DNA of 64,000 bases from OFTM10 sp964196195. GTDB taxonomy: Bacteria > Actinomycetota > Acidimicrobiia > Acidimicrobiales > Aldehydirespiratoraceae. Below are positions 42,453 through 50,809 of this stretch, one piece after another. The notes beneath the pieces are model-generated. The model was not told where the DNA came from. It searched no databases and was given only the letters and a program-made list of their open reading frames with translations. Each line of letters opens with the position of its first letter. The first letter of the stretch is position 1. Position numbers and translations under genes: made by a program. Location: positions 62,001 through 126,000 of the forward strand of contig CAXMSE010000079.1 of NCBI GenBank assembly GCA_964196195.1. The letters run 5' to 3'.

Positions 42453-43819
42453 GTCGGTTCGCTCCCAGGGGGCGCCGGTGGCGGCGCGGGGAGAGAACGA
42501 CTTCGGTTGCGGCGCCAGATCCAGACGCCGATCAGGGCGAACGGGCTGAACGGTAGAGCCGCACCTAGTGCCAAGAGTAGGATGCTGGCGACGATGGCGA
42601 GGGCGGTAACCGCCCCCGAGAAGGCATCGAAGAACCCGGGAAGGGGCTCGTCGGAGTCGGCGAGCAGCACGGCATCGGAACGAGCGGACACCTCGGCGTC
42701 GGGATTGTCGCCCGGTGTGGCGCTTGCGACGACGTCGAGGAACAACCCGCTGCGGGCATCTCGGCGCCGCACCCGACCATCATCGAGATCGAGCTCGACG
42801 ATCGCCACCACCCGATCACCGGGAGCGAGCAGGGCGAGTTCGCCGCTGCGCACGGTGAAGTCGGCGGTGCGAAGGCGAAGGGCCTCTGATTCGATCTCGA
42901 GGTCGATGAGATCGGCATCACCGACGTTCTCGATCTCGATGCACCACACAGCCGATCCGTCGCGGGAAGTGGCCAGTTCGGTGGAACCGGGGCAGGCGGA
43001 CGCCTCGTCGTCGCCGAGCCAACTCTCCACGGCCAGTTCGGCGGGCAGGGTCTCGATGCCCTTCTCGGTGATCGTTACGGTGATGGTGGCCAGGCTCACC
43101 TGGTCGCGAAGGGTGCGCAGTTGGCCCCTGAGGGTCTCGAGTGTGGTTTCGCGGTCGAGGAGTTGGCGCTCTAGGTCGGCGATGATGTTGATGTCGCCTG
43201 CATTCTCAAGGAAACCTCTCAGCCGGAGCACGCTGGCCTCCGAGGTGCTGATCCGGCTCTCGAGATCGACCACCCGATCGGTGACGTCGTCGGCGGAGAT
43301 GGTCTGGTCGACGAGCTCACCGACCCCCGCCAGTTGCTCGAGCGCGGTATCGAAGTCGGCGGGCAGGATCTTGAAGGTGAGTACGGTGCGAGGCGACGGG
43401 TCGACGGTTGTGCTCTGGCCGAACACGATCCCGCCCAGGCTCTGCACGATCAGGGTTGCCTCCCGGCCCGCGGCGGCCACATCGGCCACCGCCACCCCGA
43501 TCGTTGCTCGAAACACGATGTCACGCCCGATGTCGGCACCGGTGAGGGCGGTGGGAACCGCGAGCCCTGGTTCGGCTTCGCCTTCGGCATCGTCGCCGTC
43601 GGCCGCCGGTTCTTGGGGGGCACCGGAACTGTCGCTGGCATTGCCGCCAGCATCTGAGTCGTCTCCGCTGTCGTCGCCTGCATCATCACCGAAGTCAGCG
43701 GAGGAGGCGGTATCGCCGGCACTACTGTCATCGCCGCCGTCGGAGCAGCTGGCCGCGAGCACCGCTGCGATCAACAGCAATGGCAGCCAGAATCGCAGGG
43801 TCCGCCGTTTGGTCGTCAT
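42437..43819 (-). CDS. DUF4349 membrane lipoprotein
   Basis: A 460-residue envelope protein. The N-terminal signal peptide ends in a lipobox ('LAASC'), followed by a ~60-residue Asp/Ser/Gly-rich linker. The DUF4349 domain contains 'RDIVFRATIGVAVADV' and a coiled-coil segment ('RVVDLESRISTSEASV' onwards, with 'LERQLLDRETTLETL'). A second soluble domain and a C-terminal transmembrane helix with a basic tail follow. ATG at 43819 has GGGAGG 7 nt upstream. The function of DUF4349 is not known. Confidence 0.85.
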   Translation of the reverse strand: MTTKRRTLRFWLPLLLIAAVLAASCSDGGDDSSAGDTASSADFGDDAGDDSGDDSDAGGNASDSSGAPQEPAADGDDAEGEAEPGLAVPTALTGADIGRDIVFRATIGVAVADVAAAGREATLIVQSLGGIVFGQSTTVDPSPRTVLTFKILPADFDTALEQLAGVGELVDQTISADDVTDRVVDLESRISTSEASVLRLRGFLENAGDINIIADLERQLLDRETTLETLRGQLRTLRDQVSLATITVTITEKGIETLPAELAVESWLGDDEASACPGSTELATSRDGSAVWCIEIENVGDADLIDLEIESEALRLRTADFTVRSGELALLAPGDRVVAIVELDLDDGRVRRRDARSGLFLDVVASATPGDNPDAEVSARSDAVLLADSDEPLPGFFDAFSGAVTALAIVASILLLALGAALPFSPFALIGVWIWRRNRSRSLPAPPPAPPGSEPTQAEK

Positions 43820-43931
43820 GATCAAGCCTCCCGAGAATCAGTGCGTGTCAGACGTTCAGCCGACAACCCTGGTTCCCGACAATCTTCCCGCCGTGATGAT
43901 TCGACACTATGTGAGTTCGGGCGCCAGGCGC

Positions 43932-44669
43932 CTACTCGGTGTGTACGAGGCGAAAACCTTCGACGAACTCGGCGTCACAACCGGCATCGCGGGCCGCGGT
44001 GGAACACCAGGTGCGGATCATCTCCGGGAGGGCTTCGGCTCGAGGATCGTTCTGGCTGTGGTGCTCGAGCAGGGCTTCGATCTTGCGTTCGATGGCGGCG
44101 GAGATGTCGACGAAGAGGTTGTTGTCGGAGCCGGCCATCAGCCACAGGCGCGGCACCGAATGAGGCAGGTGTCCTTCGGCCAGAAGCTCGGGGAACGAAT
44201 GCCCGTTGCGGGAGTCGGGGTACACCGCGGCCACGACCGCCTCGCCGGTGGCGAGATGATCAGGATGCGATGCGTAGATACGGCCCCAGTTGCGCTCCGG
44301 TGTTTGGCTGATCACAAGATCGGGCTTCACGATCCGGATGATGCGAGAGATCGCCTTGCGCAACTCGAGGCTGGCCACGATCGCGCCGTCGGGGAAGCCG
44401 AGCCAATGGATCTCGGTGACGCCCACCACCTTGGCGGCCGCGGTCTGTTCGGCCTGGCGGATCTCGGTGAGCTCGGCGGGAATGAGATCGGCGGGCTCGC
44501 CGGCCTGGCCACTCGTGACCAACGCGTAGACCACCTCCACGCCATGGTCGGTGAAAGAGGCGACGGTGCCCGCGGTACCGAAGTCGATGTCGTCGGGATG
44601 GGCCACGATGACCAGCACCTTGGTGGGGATTCGGTCGTCGTCACTGTGAATGAGCTCGGTCAGCGTCAT
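43932..44669 (-). CDS. PIG-L family N-acetylglucosaminyl deacetylase-like protein
   Basis: A 245-residue zinc-dependent deacetylase of the LmbE/PIG-L family, which includes MshB of mycothiol synthesis and Mca. Zinc ligands are in 'VAHPDDIDFG' and 'SHPDHLATGE'. The fold markers 'GEPADLIPAELTEIRQAE' and 'WLGFPDGAI' are intact. Substrate is unclear; a mycothiol or related glucosaminide is plausible in an actinobacterium. The ATG at 44669 has a TACACT -10 box 6 nt upstream. Confidence 0.88.
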   Translation of the reverse strand: MTLTELIHSDDDRIPTKVLVIVAHPDDIDFGTAGTVASFTDHGVEVVYALVTSGQAGEPADLIPAELTEIRQAEQTAAAKVVGVTEIHWLGFPDGAIVASLELRKAISRIIRIVKPDLVISQTPERNWGRIYASHPDHLATGEAVVAAVYPDSRNGHSFPELLAEGHLPHSVPRLWLMAGSDNNLFVDISAAIERKIEALLEHHSQNDPRAEALPEMIRTWCSTAARDAGCDAEFVEGFRLVHTE

Positions 44670-44675
44670 CGGGGA

Positions 44676-44681
44676 AGTGTA
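44676..44681 (-). promoter_or_regulatory. -10 box TACACT of a leaderless promoter (PIG-L gene)
   Basis: On the minus strand TACACT ends 6 nt before the ATG at 44669. It is one of two divergent leaderless-type promoters in a 91-base gap. Confidence 0.5.
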
Positions 44682-44745
44682 CTGAGCCGGAAGTCGGGGT
44701 CTCACCGATCAGGCGAGTAAGACCCACGTGGGCACCGTTCACCTC

Positions 44746-44751
44746 TAGACT
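44746..44751 (+). promoter_or_regulatory. -10 box TAGACT of a leaderless promoter (HD gene)
   Basis: TAGACT ends 9 nt before the GTG at 44761. There is no Shine-Dalgarno. It indicates that the HD protein is expressed from this point as a stand-alone protein. Confidence 0.5.
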
Positions 44752-44760
44752 TTTCGAGCC

Positions 44761-45540
44761 GTGCCCACCACCGCCATTCCTGCTGCTGCTCTTTCGGAGC
44801 TACTCACCGCCGCCGACGTGTCGCGCTCGCTGTGGGCCGCGATCGACAGTGGTGCGATGGATGAGCTCGTACCGGAACTCGCGGCCCTGCGGATGGAGCA
44901 GGATCCGGTCCACCGCCACAAGGACGTCCTCGCCCACACGGTTGCCGTGGTCGCCAAGACGCCCGACGATCTGGTGGTGAGGCTCGCCGCCTTGTTCCAC
45001 GATATAGCCAAGCCGCGAACGCGCAGCTTCGAGCACGGCGGGGTCACCTTCCGCCACCACGAGGTGGTGGGCGGGCGAATGGCGAAGAAGAGGCTGGCGG
45101 CGCTCGGCTACCCCGAGGCCGTAGTTGAAGATGTCGCCGAGTTGGTTCGGCTCTCGGGCCGATTCAAGGGTTATGCCGATGGCTGGTCCGACGGGGCCAT
45201 CCGGCGCTACGCAAGAGACGCCGGCCCCCTGCTCGGTCGACTCAACGCGCTCATCAGGTCGGACTCCACCACCCGCAACCAGGCCAAGGCCGATGCCCTC
45301 CAGGCCCTGATCGACGATCTCGAGCAGCGCATCGCCGAACTCGCCGAGGAAGATCGGCGCGCCGCGGAACGACCCCAGATCGACGGGGCGACGGTGATGG
45401 CTCATCTGGGGCTCGAGCCCGGGCCAGAGGTGGGCCAGATCATGAAGTGGCTGCTCGAGCTCAAGCGCAGCGAGGGAGAACTACCCGAGACCGAGCTGAT
45501 GGAGCGACTCGACTCCTACTGGGCGTCGCGCCAGGGCTGA
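44761..45540 (+). CDS. stand-alone HD half of an actinobacterial CCA-adding enzyme
   Basis: A 259-residue protein that resembles the C-terminal half of the ~480-residue CCA tRNA nucleotidyltransferase/poly(A) polymerase of actinobacteria. The HD domain shows 'HKDVLAHT' (His59), 'LFHDIAKP' (His80, Asp81) and 'GVTFRHHEVVGGRM'; the following helical part shows 'SDGAIRRYARDAGPLLGRLN' and 'RSDSTTRNQAKADAL'. The N-terminal nucleotidyltransferase domain with its GSxxR/DxD motifs is absent, and no coding sequence for it lies upstream. Probably a phosphohydrolase or RNA-binding remnant with its own role. Confidence 0.8.
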   Translation: MPTTAIPAAALSELLTAADVSRSLWAAIDSGAMDELVPELAALRMEQDPVHRHKDVLAHTVAVVAKTPDDLVVRLAALFHDIAKPRTRSFEHGGVTFRHHEVVGGRMAKKRLAALGYPEAVVEDVAELVRLSGRFKGYADGWSDGAIRRYARDAGPLLGRLNALIRSDSTTRNQAKADALQALIDDLEQRIAELAEEDRRAAERPQIDGATVMAHLGLEPGPEVGQIMKWLLELKRSEGELPETELMERLDSYWASRQG

Positions 45541-45595
45541 CCCCGGGCGCTTCGATGGCGCCTTCGAGAATCGAACTGCCGTGCGCTCAAGCCCG

Positions 45596-45611
45596 GTCGG
45601 TCCCGACCGAC
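45596..45611. repeat. short palindrome GTCGGTC-CC-GACCGAC
   Basis: A perfect 7-base inverted repeat with a 2-base centre lies between the HD gene and the glycosyltransferase gene. No T-run follows, so an operator is as likely as a hairpin. Confidence 0.3.
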
Positions 45612-45646
45612 AGGCACAGCGATACCACGACCGTGAGGTGATCAGA

Positions 45647-46654
45647 ATGGCAGCCGTCACCACCCCGTTGATCCAGGACCACGCATCGGCTCATTGCCCT
45701 GCGACCGTGAGCGTGATCGTTTGTGCCCACGCCGAGGAGCGGTGGGACGACATAGCCCGCGCCATCACGTCACTGGCCCAGCAGAGCCACGCCCCTGATC
45801 AGGTGGTTCTTGTAATCGATCACAACGACGACCTGCTGGAACGAGCGGCCAACACCTATTCGGGACGTTTCGGCGAGTCGCGTCAGCTGCGGATCGATGT
45901 GGTCACCAACACCGACAAGCAGGGTCTGGCCGGTGCCCGGGATTCTGGTGTGGTGTGGTGTGACGGCGATGTCGTCGCATTCCTCGACAACGATGCCAGC
46001 GTCGCCAACCCCAACTGGATCGCCATGATGCTGGCTGCCTATGTCGACAGTGACGTGGCGGGCGTGGGTGGGGGAGCGATGCCGATTTGGTCGGGAACCG
46101 AGCAACCCGAGTGGTTCCCTTCGGAATTCGGCTGGGTAGTCGGCTGCTCATACCTCGGCTTGCCCAGCGAACCCGCCGAGGTGCGCAACCTGATCGGCTG
46201 CAACATGTCGTTCCGCCGTGAGGTGTTCGAGACGATCGGTGGGTTTTCCGTCGGCGCTGAGCGGCCCGAGAGAAGCCCCGTCAGAGGTAGGGAGACCGAG
46301 TACTGCATCCGACTTCATCAGCGTTTCCCCGAGGCCCGGCTCGTATTCGACCCTCGTCTCGATGTCGTACACCGGGTCTCTCCGGATCGACGAGAGTTCA
46401 GATACTTCAGGTCGAGGTGTTGGGCCCAAGGCGTGGCGAAGGCGCTCGTCGCCCGCAATGTCGGCTCCCATGATGGCCTCGCGGCCGAGCGCACCTATGC
46501 CCGGAAGGTGCTTCCGATGGGTGTGGCGCGTGGCATCGGGGAGGGCCTCCGAGGCCAGTCCAGCGGATTCCGTCGTGCCGGCGCGATAGTGCTCGGTCTG
46601 ATGTGGGCCACCGCGGGATACGCCCGGGGTCGAGTGGCCCGTGCCGCCGCTTGA
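45647..46654 (+). CDS. family 2 glycosyltransferase
   Basis: A 335-residue GT-A glycosyltransferase. The N-terminal part has 'VSVIVCAHAEERWDD' and 'VVFLDNDASV'-type DXD ('FLDNDAS'), the middle has 'NLIGCNMSFRREVFETIGGF', and the acceptor/base region has 'GRETEYCIRL'. A C-terminal basic and hydrophobic part may touch the membrane. I start at the ATG at 45647, which has GAGG about 9 nt upstream; the frame is open to 45581. Product unknown; likely a cell-envelope glycan. Confidence 0.85.
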   Translation: MAAVTTPLIQDHASAHCPATVSVIVCAHAEERWDDIARAITSLAQQSHAPDQVVLVIDHNDDLLERAANTYSGRFGESRQLRIDVVTNTDKQGLAGARDSGVVWCDGDVVAFLDNDASVANPNWIAMMLAAYVDSDVAGVGGGAMPIWSGTEQPEWFPSEFGWVVGCSYLGLPSEPAEVRNLIGCNMSFRREVFETIGGFSVGAERPERSPVRGRETEYCIRLHQRFPEARLVFDPRLDVVHRVSPDRREFRYFRSRCWAQGVAKALVARNVGSHDGLAAERTYARKVLPMGVARGIGEGLRGQSSGFRRAGAIVLGLMWATAGYARGRVARAAA

Positions 46655-46743
46655 TTCGGCTGCTACCGCTCAAATCGAGTGGAGTTGAGCCGACTATTCA
46701 ATGAGGTGCGCTGGTACTCGGCGCGGCAGCCGAAAGGACAAGC

Positions 46744-47250
46744 ATGAGGCGAGCAACGATCGTGATGGCCAGCATTCTGGCGCTGGTGGCCTCGGCCTGC
46801 GGAGGAAGCGCGGAAGAAGATTTCCGCGCCGACATGGTCGACAGTGGGTTGATGACCAACGACAACGTCGATTGTGTTCTCACCGCCTTCGCGGAGAATG
46901 GCATCAGCGTCGACAGCATCTCCGACGGTGTGCTCGGCGATGCCGACATTCCTGAGGATGCCCAGGAGGCGGTGTTCGGATGCCTGGCCCCCGGGCTCGG
47001 TGACCTGCTCGACGATGTCGACTCCGATGTCGACTCCGATCTCTTTGGCAGCGACGACTCCGACGCCAACACCAGGGGCGATGATCCGGTGCTCGATGTC
47101 CTCTGGGACGCGTGTGCGGGCGGCGACGGCCAGGCCTGCGACGACCTCTACTTCGATTCGCCGTTCGGAAGCGACTATGAACGATTCGGCGATACCTGTG
47201 GCGATCGATTCACCGAGGTTTCGGTCCTCTGTGCCAACGAACTGGGCTGA
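46744..47250 (+). CDS. small Asp-rich lipoprotein, unknown
   Basis: A 168-residue exported lipoprotein with signal peptide and lipobox 'LVASACGG'. The middle is acidic, with a DVDSDVDSD run. The C-terminal part has four Cys within ~50 residues ('DACAGGDGQACDDLYF' and 'GDTCGDRFTEVSVLC'), suggesting two disulfides. AAAGGA precedes the ATG. This C-terminal motif occurs in many actinobacterial hypothetical proteins; function unknown. Confidence 0.75.
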   Translation: MRRATIVMASILALVASACGGSAEEDFRADMVDSGLMTNDNVDCVLTAFAENGISVDSISDGVLGDADIPEDAQEAVFGCLAPGLGDLLDDVDSDVDSDLFGSDDSDANTRGDDPVLDVLWDACAGGDGQACDDLYFDSPFGSDYERFGDTCGDRFTEVSVLCANELG

Positions 47251-47318
47251 TCGTCACCCGGCCGACTGACCGCGATCGCCTACCGCTAATTGGCAGGCAA
47301 CCGTGGGTCGGCGGGCTG

Positions 47319-47324
47319 TAACCT
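47319..47324 (+). promoter_or_regulatory. -10 box TAACCT of a leaderless promoter (asd)
   Basis: TAACCT ends 7 nt before the ATG at 47332 and supports that start over the in-frame upstream ATG at 47290. Confidence 0.55.
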
Positions 47325-47331
47325 TGAGCCC

Positions 47332-48360
47332 ATGCATGTAGGAATCGTTGGTGCCACTGGCCAGGTGGGCGGCGTGATGCGCACCCTGTTGGCGGAGCGC
47401 GACTTCCCGGTCGACTCCTTGAGGCTGTTCGCTTCGGCCCGATCGGCGGGCCGCGCCATCGAGTGGAACGGCACCGACATCACCGTGGAGGGCGCGGCCA
47501 CCGCCGATTTCTCGGGCCTCGATGTCGCCCTGTTCTCAGCGGGTGGCGACACCAGCAAGCAGCTCGCCCCCGGTGTTGCGGCGGCGGGCGTGATCGTCAT
47601 CGACAACTCTTCGGCCTGGCGCATGGACCCCGATGTGCCCCTCGTGGTGCCCGAGGTGAACGCCCACGATCTCCGGTCGATTCCCAAGGGGATCGTGGCC
47701 AACCCCAACTGCACCACCATGGCCGCGATGCCGGTGCTCAAGCCGCTGGCCGATGAAGCCGGTTTGGAAGCGCTCGTGGTGTCCACCTACCAGGCGGTGT
47801 CGGGGGCCGGTCTGTCCGGGGTGCGCGAGCTAGACGAGCAGGCTCAGAAGGTGGGCGCAGACGGGCCGACGCTCACCTACGACGGTCGGGCGGTGGCCCT
47901 CGAAGCGGGCGACAACTTCCCCGCGCCGATCGCCTTCAATGTGGTGCCGTTCGCTGGCTCTCTGGTCGAGGATGGTAGCGAGGAGACCAACGAGGAACAG
48001 AAGCTGCGCTTCGAGAGCCGCAAGATCCTCGGTCTCCCCAACCTGGCAGTGTCGGGCACATGTGTGCGGGTTCCGGTGTTCACCGGCCACTCCCTTTCGA
48101 TCAATGCCCGCTTCTCTTCGCCCATCACGCCCGAAAGGGCCCGCGAACTCCTGGCCGCGGCCGATGGAGTCCAGCTCGCCGACATGCCCACACCGCTCCA
48201 CGCAGCGGGCCTCGACGACTCCTTCGTCGGCCGAATTCGAGTGGACGACACCGTGGAGTACGGCCTGAGCCTATTCATTTCCGGTGACAACCTCCGTAAG
48301 GGTGCCGCGCTCAACACCATCCAGATAGCGGAGAGCCTTCTCGCCCAGAATCTGATCTGA
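47332..48360 (+). CDS. asd: aspartate-semialdehyde dehydrogenase
   Basis: A 342-residue NADPH-dependent enzyme reducing aspartyl phosphate to aspartate semialdehyde for lysine, diaminopimelate, threonine and methionine synthesis. The dinucleotide motif is 'VGIVGATGQVGG', the catalytic Cys lies in 'VANPNCTTM', and the substrate-binding His in 'FTGHSLSIN'. 'FSAGGDTSK' and 'VIDNSSAWRMD' are also typical. No aspartokinase gene is adjacent, although lysC-asd is common in actinobacteria. Confidence 0.97.
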   Translation: MHVGIVGATGQVGGVMRTLLAERDFPVDSLRLFASARSAGRAIEWNGTDITVEGAATADFSGLDVALFSAGGDTSKQLAPGVAAAGVIVIDNSSAWRMDPDVPLVVPEVNAHDLRSIPKGIVANPNCTTMAAMPVLKPLADEAGLEALVVSTYQAVSGAGLSGVRELDEQAQKVGADGPTLTYDGRAVALEAGDNFPAPIAFNVVPFAGSLVEDGSEETNEEQKLRFESRKILGLPNLAVSGTCVRVPVFTGHSLSINARFSSPITPERARELLAAADGVQLADMPTPLHAAGLDDSFVGRIRVDDTVEYGLSLFISGDNLRKGAALNTIQIAESLLAQNLI

Positions 48361-48381
48361 GCCGGCGCCCGACCGGAAGGG

Positions 48382-48633
48382 TCAGGGCGGGTCCTCCACA
48401 TATCGGCGCATGGCGTCGTCGAGGGTGAGGCCGAGTTGGTTGGCCAGTGATGCCAGCCAGGCGAGAACGTCGCCGAGTTCGTGCAGTTGTTGCTCCGGAG
48501 TTCCCTTGCGGACAGCCTGGGCGAGTTCGCCGAGCTCCTCGCACAGCCAGGCCACAGTGGCCGGAATCCCGCGGGCGTGGTCGGCCTCGCCGTAGAGATC
48601 GTCCATCAGGGCCTGAACTTCGACAAGATCCAT
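48382..48633 (-). CDS. MazG-like nucleotide pyrophosphohydrolase
   Basis: An 83-residue all-alpha NTP pyrophosphohydrolase. The metal-binding helices show 'WLCEELGELAQAV' (EExxE) and 'LHELGDVLAWLASLANQLG' (ExxD). Such short proteins hydrolyse non-canonical or excess NTPs and dNTPs. Single domain, unlike the duplicated MazG of E. coli. A TAGAGT -10 box lies 6 nt before the ATG. Confidence 0.85.
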   Translation of the reverse strand: MDLVEVQALMDDLYGEADHARGIPATVAWLCEELGELAQAVRKGTPEQQLHELGDVLAWLASLANQLGLTLDDAMRRYVEDPP

Positions 48634-48639
48634 TCGCCG

Positions 48640-48645
48640 ACTCTA
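48640..48645 (-). promoter_or_regulatory. -10 box TAGAGT of a leaderless promoter (MazG-like)
   Basis: On the minus strand TAGAGT ends 6 nt before the ATG at 48633; there is no Shine-Dalgarno. Confidence 0.5.
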
Positions 48646-48664
48646 GGCGGGCGACCGGGGCCGC

Positions 48665-49543
48665 TCAGGTGGTGTTGATGGATCGGGTGGGGTGGTCGCC
48701 CAGAGCCCAGCGCAGGGTGCGGAGAAGTAGTGCCGTGGCGGGCCTGATGGCGGCGGGTTCGGCGAGGGGGGCGATCGGGAGCCAGAGCTTGCGGCGGGCA
48801 TAGCGGGGGAGCAGGGAGATCGCGGCGGTGGAGACGACCCCGTAGGCAGGTCGGGCAGCCAGCGCCAGCGGCGGCATGAGAAGAAATCGCACCGTGCCTC
48901 GGGCCTGGCTTCCAACCTGGAGCTCGGGTCGGAAGGCAACGAGCTGGTCTCGCAGTTCCCGACGTGACCGGGGCGGATCGATCACCCCGAGCTTCTCGGC
49001 GATGATCGCCATCTCCGCGACGTAGCGGTCGGCCTGCTCAGCCGAGAGGGGCACCTCTCCGTAGCGAAGCCGTGCCGCAAGGAAGCTGTCGACCTCGGTG
49101 CAGTGCACCCACATCAGAAGGTGGGGGTCGTTGGCCGAGTACGGCCGCCCGTCAGGAGCGCGGCCCACCACACCATCGTGAACGCGGCGCACCACCTGTA
49201 TGACCTGTTCGGCCTCCGCCATGGTGCCGAAGGTGGTGGTGGCGATGAAAGAGCCGGTGCGTTGGAGGCGCCCCAGGGGATCGGTGCGATAGGTGGAATG
49301 ATCGGCGACACCGGCCATGGCGAGGGGATGCAACGCCTGGAGTAGGAGGGCTCGAAGGCCACCCACGAGCATCGACACGTCGCTGTGGACCGCCCAGGCG
49401 GCACTCTCAGGCCCGAAGAGGCGCGGAGTGTCGGGATCGAAGACGAACTCGGCCCGTTCCGACTTGCCCGCGAGCATCAGGCGTAATCCGTGGCCGAGTC
49501 GCTCGCGAACCGGGTCGAAAAGTTCATCAGGGCCGGGCGCCAT
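48665..49543 (-). CDS. MpaB/DUF2236-family oxygenase-like protein
   Basis: A 292-residue helical protein of the oxygenase MpaB (DUF2236) family, which includes latex-clearing-type haem oxygenases. Family marks are 'LLQALHPLAMAGVADHS', 'GSFIATTTFG', 'HDGVVGRAPDGRPYSAND' and 'LLMWVHCTEVDSFL'. His residues in these motifs would bind the haem in related enzymes. I use the ATG at 49543 rather than the GTG at 49552, because a TACCGT -10 box ends 7 nt before it. The substrate is unknown. Confidence 0.85.
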   Translation of the reverse strand: MAPGPDELFDPVRERLGHGLRLMLAGKSERAEFVFDPDTPRLFGPESAAWAVHSDVSMLVGGLRALLLQALHPLAMAGVADHSTYRTDPLGRLQRTGSFIATTTFGTMAEAEQVIQVVRRVHDGVVGRAPDGRPYSANDPHLLMWVHCTEVDSFLAARLRYGEVPLSAEQADRYVAEMAIIAEKLGVIDPPRSRRELRDQLVAFRPELQVGSQARGTVRFLLMPPLALAARPAYGVVSTAAISLLPRYARRKLWLPIAPLAEPAAIRPATALLLRTLRWALGDHPTRSINTT

Positions 49544-49548
49544 GCTGT

Positions 49549-49797
49549 TCACGGTACGGCGCCCGGCCCTGGTTCGGGGTCAGCGCCGCCCCCGTCGCCA
49601 GCGGCGTTGGCCCGGGCGATCGGTCGGGGCTTGGTGGGCCGACCGGAATTGTGGGGGTGTCGACGGCGTTCGAGGTGGCGTAACTGTCGAGCGCGCTCCA
49701 GCACCATTGCCTGGTTGAGCATTTCCTGTATGAGAGTTCCGTTCGAGGAATTGAGCGTCGGGGTGGATACGGACAGCTCTCGCGGCGCGGCGAACAA
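49549..49797 (-). CDS. possible small helical protein, hypothetical
   Basis: An 82-residue frame upstream of the MpaB-like gene, from a TTG. Residues ~18-47 are amphipathic and charged ('LIQEMLNQAMVLERARQLRH'), followed by a Pro/Gly/Ala-rich tail. Third positions are GC-rich. The stop overlaps the -10 box of the next gene. No ribosome-binding site supports the TTG, and the internal ATG at 49722 is also poorly placed. Without it, the 370 bases from 49544 to 49912 hold no gene that I can see. Confidence 0.3.
   Translation of the reverse strand: MFAAPRELSVSTPTLNSSNGTLIQEMLNQAMVLERARQLRHLERRRHPHNSGRPTKPRPIARANAAGDGGGADPEPGPGAVP
49551..49556 (-). promoter_or_regulatory. -10 box TACCGT of a leaderless promoter (MpaB-like)
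   Basis: On the minus strand TACCGT ends 7 nt before the ATG at 49543; there is no Shine-Dalgarno. Confidence 0.5.
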
Positions 49798-49912
49798 GGT
49801 TCGCGTGGTCTCACGAGAGAGGTTCTCGGCGGGGCCGGGGCGCCGATCAGGTCGCGGCAGAGAGCGCGACGGGGAGATCGGTGGGCGTGATCACGTTGGT
49901 GTAGGACTGGAC

Positions 49913-50077
49913 TCAGGAGACGGGCTGTCGTGCCCAGAGACTCTCGTGATCGATGAAGGTCCGGCACTCGCACCACAGGCAGGCCTGGTTGCTGAATCCA
50001 TGGCAGTGAGAACCCTCGTGGTGCCCACAAGAGCAGTGTCGTTCAGACTCGAACAGATAGTCGAGAAAGCTGGTCAC
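49913..50077 (-). CDS. 54-residue Cys/His-rich protein, probable small zinc-binding protein
   Basis: A short frame from a GTG with G-rich sequence about 5 nt upstream. It contains Cys15, 17, 25, 33, 36 and 38 and several His in 'RHCSCGHHEGSHCHG' and 'ACLWCECRTF'. The pattern C-x-C-G-H, H-x-H, C-x2-C-x-C followed by an aromatic residue resembles short metal-binding segments seen in actinobacterial hypothetical proteins. About 72 percent of codons end in G or C, as expected for coding sequence here. No other gene explains this part of the gap. Function unknown; translation is not proven. Confidence 0.5.
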   Translation of the reverse strand: MTSFLDYLFESERHCSCGHHEGSHCHGFSNQACLWCECRTFIDHESLWARQPVS

Positions 50078-50130
50078 AGGCCCCCATCGGCGGTTTGCAC
50101 ATGAAAAGTGAATCTGGTCAACTCTGGGGT

Positions 50131-50781
50131 ATGGACATTCGCGAAGCCCTCTACACGACCCGCGCCATGAGGCGGGTCACCCCCGACGCCCTACCCGAAG
50201 ATGTGCAGATGCGCATCCTCGATGCCGCCGTTCGCGCCCCGAGCGGTGGCAACGGTCAGTCGTGGCGGTTCATGTTGGTCGACGACATCGAGCAGAGAGC
50301 CAAGCTCGGCGACCTCTACCGGGAGTGCATCGACGTTCTCTGGGCAACGGTCTATGCCGACCGCGTGGAATCGGCTGGCGCCAACGACGATCCGGCATCC
50401 ATCGAGTTTCGACGGATCATCAAGTCGGTCAACTGGGCTCAGGAAAACTTCGCCAGCTACCCCCTGCTTCTCTTCGCCTTCGACCGTGGCGACGGCTCGG
50501 GCGGCTCGATCTATCCCGCAGTCTGGAGTGCCATGTTGCAGGCCCGTGCCGACGGCGTCGGGTCGTCACTCACCACCGTTCTCAACTTCAAGAACGAGGA
50601 GACCTTCGAGGTGCTGGGTGTGCCGGCCGACCAGGGATGGCAAATGTCGTGCTGTGTTCCGATGGGTTACCCCACCGGCAAGTGGGGAGTCGCCAAGCGA
50701 AAGCCCGCACACTGGGTCTCCTACCGCAACACCTGGGGCACGCCGGTGGGGTTCGAGATCGACGAACCCCTCTGGCCCTGA
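50131..50781 (+). CDS. nitroreductase family protein
   Basis: A 216-residue FMN-dependent oxidoreductase. The N-terminal 'IREALYTTRAMRRVTPD' and 'VRAPSGGNGQSWRF' bind FMN, and 'YPAVWSAMLQARADGVGSSLTT' and the late 'MGYPTGKWG' complete the fold. Members reduce nitro compounds, quinones or flavins, or act as dehydrogenases. Starts at 50101 (ATG, adding 10 residues) or 50131 are both possible; 50131 begins where the family homology begins. Confidence 0.88.
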   Translation: MDIREALYTTRAMRRVTPDALPEDVQMRILDAAVRAPSGGNGQSWRFMLVDDIEQRAKLGDLYRECIDVLWATVYADRVESAGANDDPASIEFRRIIKSVNWAQENFASYPLLLFAFDRGDGSGGSIYPAVWSAMLQARADGVGSSLTTVLNFKNEETFEVLGVPADQGWQMSCCVPMGYPTGKWGVAKRKPAHWVSYRNTWGTPVGFEIDEPLWP

Positions 50782-50809
50782 ACCGGCCCCGACCCACGGT
50801 GGTTTGGGG

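Noticed and set aside
45555..45611. tRNA-like T-arm sequence (TTCGATTC on the minus strand) with a GGCGCC end
   Set aside because: The bases flanking the apparent T-loop do not pair into a T-stem, and no matching acceptor, D-arm or anticodon arm was found.
49490..50104. 204-codon plus-strand frame across the 49.5-50.1 kb gap
   Set aside because: It overlaps the start of the MpaB-like gene in antisense, has biased Arg/Gly/Pro composition and no family marks; the minus-strand small frames fit better.
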